Source of the DNA: Anaerolineaceae bacterium
GTDB taxonomy: Bacteria; Chloroflexota; Anaerolineae; Anaerolineales; Anaerolineaceae
Reading direction: 5' to 3'
Assembly (NCBI GenBank): GCA_002702705.1
Contig: PABH01000035.1
Location: 1 to 64,000 of the forward strand
Length of the DNA: 64,000 bases
Shown: positions 53,496 through 61,391 of the stretch, piece after piece
How positions within the stretch are numbered: the stretch's first letter is position 1
How the letters are laid out: every line of letters begins with the position of its first letter
Program-made: the position numbers and the translations under genes
Notes under the pieces: model-generated
What the model saw: only the letters and a program-made list of their open reading frames with translations
Databases searched by the model: none
Told to the model about the DNA's origin: nothing

Positions 53496-54560
53496 ATGAA
53501 AATTTTAGTGATTGGTGCGGGTGTATTGGGGTCATTATATGCGGCTCGTTTGCAAAATAGCGGGCAGGATGTGACGGTTCTGGCACGTGGAAAACGGCTT
53601 ACCCAACTCCGTGAAAATGGGATTGTTTTAACGAATGAATCCGGCCACGAAAAATCAATTACTCCGATGCGGGTAATTGAAGCAATTGATCCGGAAGAAT
53701 TTTTTGATTTTGCCTTGGTGTTGGTTCGCAAAAACCAGATGAAAGAAGTTCTGCCCTTGCTTCGTGATAATGTTGGTGTTCAATCTTTCGTATTTATGAG
53801 TAATAATGCGGTCGGCCCGGTTGAATATATTCAAACCGTTGGAAACGAACGGGTCCTATTGGGCTTCCCCGGCGCAGGCGGCAGCCGCGATGAAAACGGT
53901 GAAGTAACTTACTCGATTGTTCCCGGAGAAATCCAATCGACCACGATCGGTGAATTAAACGGTCAGCGGACGGAACGGGTGGAGCAATTAAGTCGATTAT
54001 TAAACCAGGCTGGTTTCCCGACAGTGATCAGCGAGAATATGGATGCCTGGTTAAAGACTCATGTGGCATTGGTCAGTCCGGTAGCAAATGCCATTTATTT
54101 GGCGGCGGGAGATCCCTATCGTCTGGCAAATACCCGGGATGGGTTGGTGCTGATGGTACGCGCCATTCGGGAAGGACTGCATGTATTGGATCACTTAGGG
54201 GTGCCAATAACACCCAAAAAATACAAATTAATCCGGTGGGTACCGGAAGGAATTTTGGTGCCGATCTTGCAAAAGGGATTTGCAACCCCCCAGGCCGAGT
54301 TGGTTTTGGCACGGCATGCCCGATCTGCGCGGGACGAAATGCAGCAATTGGGTTTAGAGTTTCAACAATTAACCCTTGATGCCGGAGTGCCGACGCCAAA
54401 TATTGATAACCTGATGTTATTTGCCACCTCCACTGAACGCGTTTTACCCTCCGGCAGCCAAAAACTACGGTATTGTTACCAGGATTGGGTGCCAGTGGTA
54501 ATGGGTGTGACGTTGGCTGGTCTTCTGATGGGAATCATTTTCCGCAGAAAAAGAAAGTAA
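53496..54560 (+). CDS. Ketopantoate reductase-like (ApbA/PanE family) with C-terminal TM
   Basis: A 354-residue NADPH-binding protein. The Rossmann motif is VIGAGVLGSLYAARL at the N-terminus, KSITPMRV then FDFALVLVRKNQ follow, and the catalytic Lys-type region is MDAWLKTHVALV. Residues 330-350 add a hydrophobic helix followed by RRKRK, so it may be membrane-tethered, unusual for PanE. It may reduce ketopantoate or a related 2-oxo acid. Start at 53496: GGAGGTAAGG precedes it. Confidence 0.8.
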   Translation: MKILVIGAGVLGSLYAARLQNSGQDVTVLARGKRLTQLRENGIVLTNESGHEKSITPMRVIEAIDPEEFFDFALVLVRKNQMKEVLPLLRDNVGVQSFVFMSNNAVGPVEYIQTVGNERVLLGFPGAGGSRDENGEVTYSIVPGEIQSTTIGELNGQRTERVEQLSRLLNQAGFPTVISENMDAWLKTHVALVSPVANAIYLAAGDPYRLANTRDGLVLMVRAIREGLHVLDHLGVPITPKKYKLIRWVPEGILVPILQKGFATPQAELVLARHARSARDEMQQLGLEFQQLTLDAGVPTPNIDNLMLFATSTERVLPSGSQKLRYCYQDWVPVVMGVTLAGLLMGIIFRRKRK

Positions 54561-54596
54561 ACTTACATATACAGATCATAGGAACAACAGGAAAAA

Positions 54597-54639
54597 TTTA
54601 CAGGTTCTTCATAAGTTCTTCACAACTCCCCGATATGAT
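54597..54639 (+). promoter_or_regulatory. Tandem 11-bp boxes and TATGAT -10 (response-regulator promoter)
   Basis: TTTACAGGTTC (54597-54607), TTCATAAGTTC (54608-54618) and TTCACAACTCC (54619-54629) share TTYAYA with period 11. Four bases later comes TATGAT (54634-54639). This is the layout of PhoB/PhoP-type activator sites replacing the -35. The gene at 59975-60544 has the same arrangement. Confidence 0.6.
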
Positions 54640-54690
54640 TAGTACAGATCAAAAAAATACATTCGTTTTAGAACGAAAGGAGTTGTAACA

Positions 54691-55179
54691 ATGAAAAACA
54701 AATTAGTCGTAGGTTTACTAACAGTCGTAATGGTAGCGGCAGTGGCCGTAACGGGTGCAGTGTATGCACAATCTCCCGATCCGGGAACACCAGCCCCAGG
54801 CAGTGGGTATGGATACCAGTCTCAAATGACCGAAGATGGTCTTGGTTTATACCATGAAGATACATTGGCTGCTTTTTCCGAAGCGTTAGGGATCTCGGTA
54901 GAAGAACTGGAAGTCCGCATTGCAGCTGGTGAAAACCTGGTGCAGATTGCCTTGGCCGAAGGATTGACCGTTGAAGAAATTCAAGCCCTCAAACCCGTTG
55001 GCATGTACATGGGCGGACGCGGCGGCGCACAAATGGGCCGAGGAGCCGGTAACGTTGATGGTTTGCATCAATATTGTGACGGATCCTGTCTCGTGGACGG
55101 TGAATATGTACCGCAGTACTTGCAGCAGCAACAAGGCACGACCCGCGGCAGCCGTGGTGGTGGCCGCGCAGGCCGGTAA
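54691..55179 (+). CDS. Small secreted protein, Gly/Gln/Arg-rich C-terminus
   Basis: A 162-residue exported protein. A signal peptide (1-26, VYAQ site) is followed by a Pro/Gly linker and a helical module of about 35 residues (ALGISVEELEVRIAAGENL, VQIALAEGLTVEEIQAL). Then come MYMGGRGGAQMGRG and a short Cys pair (YCDGSCLVDGEYVP), and it ends GSRGGGRAGR. The 35-residue module recurs in the protein at 59975-60544. Function unknown; possibly metal or envelope-stress related. A GAAAGGAG site and terminator frame the gene. Confidence 0.7.
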   Translation: MKNKLVVGLLTVVMVAAVAVTGAVYAQSPDPGTPAPGSGYGYQSQMTEDGLGLYHEDTLAAFSEALGISVEELEVRIAAGENLVQIALAEGLTVEEIQALKPVGMYMGGRGGAQMGRGAGNVDGLHQYCDGSCLVDGEYVPQYLQQQQGTTRGSRGGGRAGR

Positions 55180-55199
55180 GATCAGTTGAGTAGAAAGAA

Positions 55200-55228
55200 G
55201 GCTGGGCTTTTACGCCCAGCCTTTTTTG
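55200..55228 (+). terminator. Terminator of the small secreted protein gene
   Basis: GGCTGGGC/GCCCAGCC 8-bp stem with a 6-nt loop and six T. Confidence 0.92.
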
Positions 55229-55376
55229 TTTTAATTATTAATAACAGTATAGCCACTCAAGGATTGGAAAATGACATATTGACGGTGATATTGGGGAATG
55301 TTACAGCAATATCCATCTTATTATGAGTTTTGTAAAATTTCGCTTGGGCAAAATTTATAAATCATTCTGTTTTCCA

Positions 55377-55406
55377 CTATAATTAATTAACACTGGAAAA
55401 GGTGGG
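55377..55406 (+). promoter_or_regulatory. Shared promoter element, copy 1
   Basis: The sequence CTATAATTAATTAACACTG (55377-55395), then GAAAAGGTGGG, recurs at 56761. TATAAT at 55378-55383 acts as -10. The same 19 bases start the next gene's leader. Confidence 0.5.
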
Positions 55407-55413
55407 AAAAGAA

Positions 55414-56628
55414 ATGGATCAGTCACTCAAGAAATTAATGTTCGTTGTAATTTTCTTAATGATTTTATTGGTTGCATGCCAACCGAAAATCACCAATCAG
55501 TCAAACGTAAACCACTTATTACAATCAACCGAAATTCTTATACCTTCGATTAAACCAAGTTCGGTGGTCAGTGAAACTTCAACTATGGCTACTCCTGATG
55601 TTATGCATGAACCCACACAAATGAAAGAGAGTAGGCCAATTCCTACTTTGATAGAAAGATTCTCAAAATCCTCTTCATTAAGAGGAAAACTAATTATTAA
55701 AGATGAACAAAGTCATTTTATGCTCGATTTTGATCAAGGTGAGATTCTAAATCTACATAGTAGTAATGATTGTGATATTTACCAATATGATTCTAATGTG
55801 GTTTGTTTGAGTAATGGTACGCTTATTCATTTTCGAGAAAACCAATCTTTAACCACTTTATTAAGTGGAAGTTTTACAAAAAAACATTTAAACTCAGATT
55901 TTTTGGCGTTATTTGAAAATTTAGAGAATTATAAAACGAATATCTATGCCTATTCATTAGTTGACGATACACTCCAAAAAATCTATTCATTAGACCTACT
56001 AAAAGAAAGCTGGTTGGTATTGCCAAAACTCTCCAATAACATAATGAAAATAGCTGGAGTAAAATATATTGGTCCTTGGAACAATGAATTATCCTTGCTC
56101 GATTTGCAAAATAATGAAGAGTACAGGATGAATACTCAGCCGCCTTTTTTTATGACCTATAATGTGACTTGGTCTCCAACAGATAAATATATTTTGGTTG
56201 GTGCTTCCGATGTACATACTGAAATCGGCTTCTGTAGTAATCGCTTGATTGTATATGAAACCAATGAATTTTCAAAAATATATGATTTTATTAATAAAGA
56301 AATAAAATGTTTTGATGATTTCGATAAGTATGCATATTTAATCTCTTCTTCGATTTGGTCACCGGATGAAACAAAACTTGCCTTGGTTGCAGACAATCAA
56401 TATCTTTGTATTGGAGATTTACCTAACCAATCCATACCATGTATGAATATGGGAAATCAGGTATTAAGTGTGGCATGGTCACTTGACATGAAATATGTTG
56501 CCGTCCTTACAGAGAATACCGATAAACAAATTGTCATATTAGATATAGAAACAAAAGAAATAGTCTTTACCTACTTAATAGAGAATGAATTGACAGGTAA
56601 ACGGTTCGCAATGGATTGGCAAAAATGA
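55414..56628 (+). CDS. Lipoprotein with WD40/TolB-like beta-propeller
   Basis: A 404-residue lipoprotein with lipobox LVAC (near residue 22) and a Ser/Thr/Pro linker. At least three propeller blades follow, with TWSPTDKYILVGASD, SIWSPDETKLALVADN and AWSLDMKYVAVLTEN. These repeats are protein- or ligand-binding scaffolds outside the membrane. Partner unknown. The start at 55414 is favoured over the GTG at 55402 by GGTGGG. Low GC compared with nearby genes. Confidence 0.65.
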   Translation: MDQSLKKLMFVVIFLMILLVACQPKITNQSNVNHLLQSTEILIPSIKPSSVVSETSTMATPDVMHEPTQMKESRPIPTLIERFSKSSSLRGKLIIKDEQSHFMLDFDQGEILNLHSSNDCDIYQYDSNVVCLSNGTLIHFRENQSLTTLLSGSFTKKHLNSDFLALFENLENYKTNIYAYSLVDDTLQKIYSLDLLKESWLVLPKLSNNIMKIAGVKYIGPWNNELSLLDLQNNEEYRMNTQPPFFMTYNVTWSPTDKYILVGASDVHTEIGFCSNRLIVYETNEFSKIYDFINKEIKCFDDFDKYAYLISSSIWSPDETKLALVADNQYLCIGDLPNQSIPCMNMGNQVLSVAWSLDMKYVAVLTENTDKQIVILDIETKEIVFTYLIENELTGKRFAMDWQK

Positions 56629-56738
56629 TCTTTTATATAAATAGAATTAAGCTGATTGGAATATTATCAAAAAGTATTGCAATATCTGGGTGAAAAACAA
56701 TAAAAAAGGGAATTGTATGGTCAAAAAACAAAACGGTT

Positions 56739-56790
56739 TTGTTAAAAATATGATTTACCCCTATAATTAATTAACACTGCAAAAAGTGGG
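56739..56790 (+). promoter_or_regulatory. Shared promoter element, copy 2
   Basis: TTGTTA (56739-56744), 17-nt spacer, TATAAT (56762-56767), within CTATAATTAATTAACACTG (56761-56779), then CAAAAAGTGGG. Identical over 19 bases to 55377-55395. Confidence 0.55.
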
Positions 56791-56820
56791 GTTATAAATA
56801 TTAGAATTGGAATCATTAAC

Positions 56821-57921
56821 TTGAACTATAAAAAAATCGTTTTAATCCTATTGTTTTTAATTCTTGTTTTTTTCGTGGGCAAAAATCTGTTATATAAAGA
56901 TGCTAATTCTGAACCATACCACGAAATTTGGAGAATAAACCTTAAAGAAATAATTACGAAAAATCCTGTTGTAGATGGGGAATTTGTTTATGTTCAAACA
57001 TTCACCCAACTTTTTAAGATAAACAAAGATGGAAACGTGGTATGGAAACAAGAAATAAAAACAAATCGGAGTTTTGTTTCACCAGTAGTTAGTCAAAATT
57101 TACTTATCGTAGTGGATAATATTGGCGCTATTTATGCATTTGATAAAAATAATGGTAGTTTGATTTGGCGTCATGCGGAGAAGAATTTTACAGGAGAATC
57201 TACCGTAACTGTTGATCAGGTTTCCGTTTTTGGGGACAGTGTTTATGTTGTTTATTTTAGTTTGAATATTAAAGCATTCGATTTAAAAACAGGTTCTGAG
57301 AAATGGTTAATATCTGTTCCAGGAAGATCTTCTCCAGATATGGATGTAAATGAGGATTATATTGTTTTTGATACTTATAATGATGATGCCATTAATTTTC
57401 ATGATCCAAAAACCGGTGAGTTTATAAAGAAAGAACCATATGAAGAAAAGTATGTTGTTAGGGATTTGATTGTAAATGAAGATTCGTTATTAATATTGTT
57501 TAAAGATTATTCGAACAACTGGAAACTAACCGCATATGATCTCAATACTTATGAAGAGACATTTAATAAATATTTAGAAAGTGATCAATTTAAGTGCTTA
57601 ACTACTCACAATGGGGAATTGTATGTGTTTGGTGAAAGTAGTTATAAGATAAATTTTGAAACCAATGAGATTTTGTGGAAAAATGAAATTGTTTTGGAAA
57701 CCTGTCCTGTTTTTGTAAATGAAAAAATTCTATTATCGAAAAATGATTTTGGTCGTGGCGTGATTATTGACCGACGGACAGGCAAATTAATTGAAAAACT
57801 TTCTTATCCTGTTTTTCCACTAAATTTTTTAATAATCGATAAAGTTAATGCTGTCAAATTTCAAGAAAACGTATTGTTTCCTTATCATTCAAAATTGGTT
57901 TTGTTGGACTTGAATAACTGA
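56821..57921 (+). CDS. Secreted PQQ-like beta-propeller protein
   Basis: A 366-residue protein. A signal anchor (5-24) precedes repeating beta-propeller blades with the pattern G-x-L-I-W / G-x-x-x-W (GNVVWKQEIK, NGSLIWRHAEK, GSEKWLISVPG), as in PQQ enzyme repeat/BamB-like proteins. No PQQ catalytic residues are apparent. It starts at a TTG and has no clear ribosome site. Base composition is A+T-rich, like its neighbour at 55414. They look like a pair but are not obvious duplicates. Confidence 0.65.
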   Translation: MNYKKIVLILLFLILVFFVGKNLLYKDANSEPYHEIWRINLKEIITKNPVVDGEFVYVQTFTQLFKINKDGNVVWKQEIKTNRSFVSPVVSQNLLIVVDNIGAIYAFDKNNGSLIWRHAEKNFTGESTVTVDQVSVFGDSVYVVYFSLNIKAFDLKTGSEKWLISVPGRSSPDMDVNEDYIVFDTYNDDAINFHDPKTGEFIKKEPYEEKYVVRDLIVNEDSLLILFKDYSNNWKLTAYDLNTYEETFNKYLESDQFKCLTTHNGELYVFGESSYKINFETNEILWKNEIVLETCPVFVNEKILLSKNDFGRGVIIDRRTGKLIEKLSYPVFPLNFLIIDKVNAVKFQENVLFPYHSKLVLLDLNN

Positions 57922-58034
57922 GATTAACTTTGAGGTTAGATTTAATGGTCTTATAAGAGGTCTGTTCTGAAAAATTTCGCGATTATATGGACCTTAATTT
58001 AATTCATTTTGATTCATATTTTCTTTTGACAAAC

Positions 58035-59165
58035 TCACCCCATAACTGGCACCGTAAACCGGAAAACACTCCCTTTACCCAGCCCTTCACTGAAAGCCTG
58101 GATCTGCCCGCCGTGGGCTTCGACCAGGTGTTTGGCGATGGTCAGGCCGATGCCGCTGCCGCCTTCCGAACGGGCACGGGCACGGTCAGCGCGATAAAAA
58201 CGGGTGAAGATGTGGGGCAGGTGTTCGGGGGCGATCCCGGCGCCGGTATCCCGGATTTCGACCTGAAGGTTATTGTTTTTTAACATGGTATGAATGGAGA
58301 CCTCACCACCAGCCGGGGTATGGCGCAGGGCATTGGTCAGCAGGTTGAGCAAAATCTGTTCCAAACGGTCTGGGTCAGCGGAAAGTTGGGGCAGGTCTTG
58401 TGTGCTGTGATTCAGCAGGCTGACGCCTTTTTCGTCAAACACGGGGGTCAGGCGTTGGCAGATAGCCTGACTGAGTTGGTTAAAAGAAACGGGTTTGCGT
58501 TCCAGGGTAAAGGCACCACCTTCGATGCGGCTGAGTTCCTGCAAGTCATCCACCAGGCGCTCTAAACGAGCGGCTTCGTGGTAAATTTGCTGGTAGGTGG
58601 TTTCATCGGCGGGTAAGACCCCATCGATTAACCCTTCCATCGAGCCTTTGATGGTGGTCAGAGGTGTGCGTAATTCGTGGGAGATGTCACCGATCAGCTG
58701 CCGGCGTTTGGTTTCGGTTTCTTCCAAGCTGGCGGCCATGTGGTTAAATCCGGCTGCCATACGTAACAGGTCGTCCATATTTTCTTCGGGTTGGTTTTTG
58801 GGCAGGGGAATGCGTTTTTGATAATCCCCGCTGGCGATGCCCTGGGCAGCATGAAAGATCTGGCGGGCCGGGGCGGTTACCAGACGGCTGATGATCCAAC
58901 TGGCGATGAGGGTGATCAGCAGGGCAATTGGGACTGCGATCCATAAAGCCTCATTCACGGAGATGTTTAACAGGTCATATAATTGGGTGGTCATCATATG
59001 CCCACCCATCCCACCGCCCATCATGACCGAGCGCATGGCGTCCATGTGGTTGTCAAAGGCGTTTGGCAAGGACAGTCTTAAGGTCAGAATCAACATAAAA
59101 AAGCTGATGACAACCACCAGGGTAATGGCGATAAAGATTTTCCAGAAAAAATTGATCCGCTGCAT
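58035..59165 (-). CDS. Sensor histidine kinase with Met/His-rich external loop
   Basis: A 376-residue kinase. TM1 is 9-30, a short external loop 31-74, TM2 75-96, then HAMP (98-150), HisKA with His163 (SHELRTPLTT) and HATPase with LLNLLTNALRHTP, DTGAGI and GGSGIGL. The loop holds seven Met and two His between residues 40 and 58, reminiscent of copper or silver sensing. Operon with the response regulator upstream: 4 nt between TAA and ATG, GGAG before the ATG. Start at 59165, because codons upstream lie inside the regulator gene. Confidence 0.88.
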   Translation of the reverse strand: MQRINFFWKIFIAITLVVVISFFMLILTLRLSLPNAFDNHMDAMRSVMMGGGMGGHMMTTQLYDLLNISVNEALWIAVPIALLITLIASWIISRLVTAPARQIFHAAQGIASGDYQKRIPLPKNQPEENMDDLLRMAAGFNHMAASLEETETKRRQLIGDISHELRTPLTTIKGSMEGLIDGVLPADETTYQQIYHEAARLERLVDDLQELSRIEGGAFTLERKPVSFNQLSQAICQRLTPVFDEKGVSLLNHSTQDLPQLSADPDRLEQILLNLLTNALRHTPAGGEVSIHTMLKNNNLQVEIRDTGAGIAPEHLPHIFTRFYRADRARARSEGGSGIGLTIAKHLVEAHGGQIQAFSEGLGKGSVFRFTVPVMG

Positions 59166-59169
59166 GAGG

Positions 59170-59841
59170 TTAACTCCGATCTTCAAAGCGGTATCCGATG
59201 CCGCGCACAGTGCTGATAAAGCGGTTGTCCAGTTTGCGGCGGATATTGCCAACATGAACGTCCACCACACGGGTTTCACCAAAATAGGAGGTTCCCCAGA
59301 CCTGTTCCAGCAGCTGCTCCCGGCTGAGGACCTGACCATGATGGCGTAAAAAGGTTAACAGCAGGTCAAATTCGAGGGTAGTTAAATCCAGCGGCTGGTT
59401 TTCCAACCAAACCTGGCGGCTGTCGGGGTCCAGGCGCAGATGTTGGGTGGTGAGCGGGCTGTTTTTGAGACTGGGAGACTGTAAACGCCGAAGCACGGCT
59501 TTAATGCGGGCTACCAGTTCACGCGGACTGAAAGGTTTGGTGAGGTAATCATCCCCACCGACCGAAAGACCGATCACCTTATCGGTTTCTTCGTTTTTGG
59601 CAGTCAAAAGGATGACATATACATCCGATTCGCGGCGTAAATGGCTTAACACTTCCAGACCATCCAAACCAGGCAGCATGATGTCCAGCAGGATGATATC
59701 CGGCTTAAAAGAGCGGGCGGCTTGCAGGGCTTTGAGGCCATCGTCCGCTTCGTAGATCTGGTAACCTTCTTTCCGCAGGTAAGCACTGATCAGGTTCCGG
59801 ATGCCGGGTTCATCATCAACGATCAAAATTTTTGCTGTCAT
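59170..59841 (-). CDS. OmpR/PhoB-family response regulator
   Basis: A 223-residue regulator. The receiver domain has VDDE, the phospho-acceptor in LLDIMLPG and KPF (about residue 101), and the winged-helix DNA-binding domain (about 128-220) has the VVDVHVGNIRRKL recognition stretch and RGIGYRF. OmpR/PhoB proteins bind direct repeats with an 11-bp period, which fits the sites at 54597-54629 and 60590-60611. Upstream gene of the kinase pair. AGAAAGGAAAA lies before the ATG. Confidence 0.92.
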   Translation of the reverse strand: MTAKILIVDDEPGIRNLISAYLRKEGYQIYEADDGLKALQAARSFKPDIILLDIMLPGLDGLEVLSHLRRESDVYVILLTAKNEETDKVIGLSVGGDDYLTKPFSPRELVARIKAVLRRLQSPSLKNSPLTTQHLRLDPDSRQVWLENQPLDLTTLEFDLLLTFLRHHGQVLSREQLLEQVWGTSYFGETRVVDVHVGNIRRKLDNRFISTVRGIGYRFEDRS

Positions 59842-59921
59842 GGCTGGGATTGTTTTCCTTTCTGTTTAAATTTTATCGTAGCATATTTAAGCAGGTTGGT
59901 AAATAAAAGGTCTTTAATCAC

Positions 59922-59949
59922 CAAACCGGCCAGTGAAAGCCGGTTTGGG
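59922..59949 (-). terminator. Possible terminator of the 59975 gene
   Basis: CCAAACCGGC (59922-59931)/GCCGGTTTGG (59940-59949) 10-bp stem between the small secreted protein gene and the regulator gene. The following sequence is only moderately T-rich. Confidence 0.5.
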
Positions 59950-59974
59950 TTGTACTTTAGGAAAATATCAACTG

Positions 59975-60544
59975 CTAAAAATCGGATCGATCCCAGAACA
60001 TACCGGGGCCAAAATCGCCACCATGGCAGCCCTGACCATATCCTGGCGTTTCACCGTCTGACCAATTTCCGTGCATTCGACCGTAAGGCATACCCTGGAA
60101 ACCTTCAGCACCGTTTTCACCCCAGAAAGATTCATGAACCTGTTCCATCAGGGTTTGTAAATCTTCTTCGGTTAATCCAGCGTCAAGGGCGATTTCAAAA
60201 TGGTGTTCACCATCAGCCAATCGTTGGTTAATTTCTTCCACCGATAAACCGGTTGCATCAGCTAAAGCCTGTGTCATCGTGTCGTGCATGGGGCCAAACT
60301 CACCGTCTCCGGCAAATCCGGGGCATTCGCCGTTTTCACTAAAACGACCAAAACCCATCATGCCTCCGTGACCATAACCCCTCATACCGCCGCGGCCAAA
60401 CCAGCCGTTTTGTTCGCTATTGAATCCGGGGCAGGTGGTTTCACCCGCGGGTGGATTGTTATTTTGTGCGTTGACCACAAAGGCGGTTCCGGCAATGGCC
60501 AGTACGGCGATAAATATTCCTAAAAATAAAAATGCTTTTTTCAT
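59975..60544 (-). CDS. Small secreted Gly/Met/His-rich protein, paralogue of 54691
   Basis: A 189-residue exported protein. A signal peptide (1-27, VVNAQ) is followed by a region rich in Gly, His, Met and Phe (GRGGMRGYGHGGMMGFGRF). Next is the shared helical module TGLSVEEINQRLADGEHHFEIALDAGLTEE (split here as TGLSVEEINQRLADGE and FEIALDAGLTEEDLQTL), then a His/Gly/Trp-rich tail (MHGNWSDG, GQGCHGGDFGPG). Probably binds metal or responds to envelope stress. Its promoter has the 11-bp boxes, so it should be controlled by the regulator encoded next to it. Confidence 0.7.
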   Translation of the reverse strand: MKKAFLFLGIFIAVLAIAGTAFVVNAQNNNPPAGETTCPGFNSEQNGWFGRGGMRGYGHGGMMGFGRFSENGECPGFAGDGEFGPMHDTMTQALADATGLSVEEINQRLADGEHHFEIALDAGLTEEDLQTLMEQVHESFWGENGAEGFQGMPYGRMHGNWSDGETPGYGQGCHGGDFGPGMFWDRSDF

Positions 60545-60579
60545 ACATCAACTCCTGTTTTGTAACTTGATCTATTCTT

Positions 60580-60611
60580 ATCATAATGGATGTATGTAAA
60601 GGAATTGTAAA
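60580..60611 (-). promoter_or_regulatory. Tandem 11-bp boxes and TATGAT -10 for the 59975 gene
   Basis: On the minus strand: TTTACAATTCC (60611-60601), TTTACATACAT (60600-60590), four bases, then TATGAT (60585-60580). Period and spacing equal those at 54597-54639. A degenerate third box (TTTTGATAATC) may lie before them. Confidence 0.6.
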
Positions 60612-60814
60612 GATTATCAAAAGAAAGATAAAAGAAAATCGTTTTAGATTGTTTCAGTCGCTTCGATTGGAAAATTGTAGTGTATCAGGCAAAATAAGCT
60701 AAAATCGCTCCTTCGTTATGACAGAAAAAGTTGAAACCGAATGGATGTTTTGAGTGACTTGCCGAAACCTTTGAAAAGTTTTATTTTGAGGATCATGCTG
60801 CTTCGAGCCCCAAC

Positions 60815-60868
60815 TCCGGGAGGCGGGGTTCTTCATTTGGACCGGTTTGCTCATCACCTCCCGGAGGA
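60815..60868. repeat. CTCCGGGAGG hairpin repeat (family E)
   Basis: ACTCCGGGAGG (about 60814) and CCTCCCGGAG (60859) are inverted around 35 bp. Same family as 2058-2184. Between 60612 and 60815, and from 60870 to 61020, nothing else stands out. Confidence 0.55.
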
Positions 60869-61024
60869 GTCACGATTCCCGTTAGGGATTGTCAAATTGT
60901 CCTACTTGTAAAACGTAATCCATTAGATGATTATTTTGAAAACCGATTTGTAATTAATAAAACCTTCGAGAGAAGCACTGTTTATTTTGGCAGGACTTCA
61001 AACAACCTTCCGAAGGAAAACCCT

Positions 61025-61080
61025 CCCTCCCGTTGGTGATTGTTAAGGTATCTTTGTTTTGAGTCTACCCAACGGGAGGG
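61025..61080. repeat. CCCTCCCGTTGG hairpin repeat (family E)
   Basis: CCCTCCCGTTGG (61025-61036) and CCAACGGGAGGG (61069-61080) are a perfect 12-bp inverted pair around 32 bp. Confidence 0.7.
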
Positions 61081-61188
61081 TTGTTAAAATTCCACCGGCC
61101 CATATTTTGTCCTTGGCTGATACTCTTTCTCTAAAAGACTCCTATAAAAATGGCGTGAATAAAACATAGTATTTCTTTTATAAATTTG

Positions 61189-61302
61189 CTAGAATAAAAA
61201 AACTTAATTTAAGGATTTTACGCACCACGGTTGATTCGGGTTCAATCCAGTGCGTATTTTCTCCTCATTTTTTTCGGGCGGATCATGAAAGTGATCCGCC
61301 CG
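61189..61302 (+). promoter_or_regulatory. Structured leader upstream of the dehydratase-like gene
   Basis: TAGAAT near 61189-61194 serves as a possible -10. Two hairpins follow: ACGCAC (about 61220) with GTGCGT (about 61250), with inner GGTTGA/TCAATCC and the trailing ATTTTCTCC, and CGGGCGGATCA (61275-61285)/TGATCCGCCCG (61292-61302). The first could act as an attenuator. Confidence 0.4.
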
Positions 61303-61391
61303 CACAGTTTCGGGTGATATTTTGGATTGACTTCACCCCCTGGCTCGGGCATAATCAAAACGATCACATGAATTTTCCAGGAGGAAACCCG

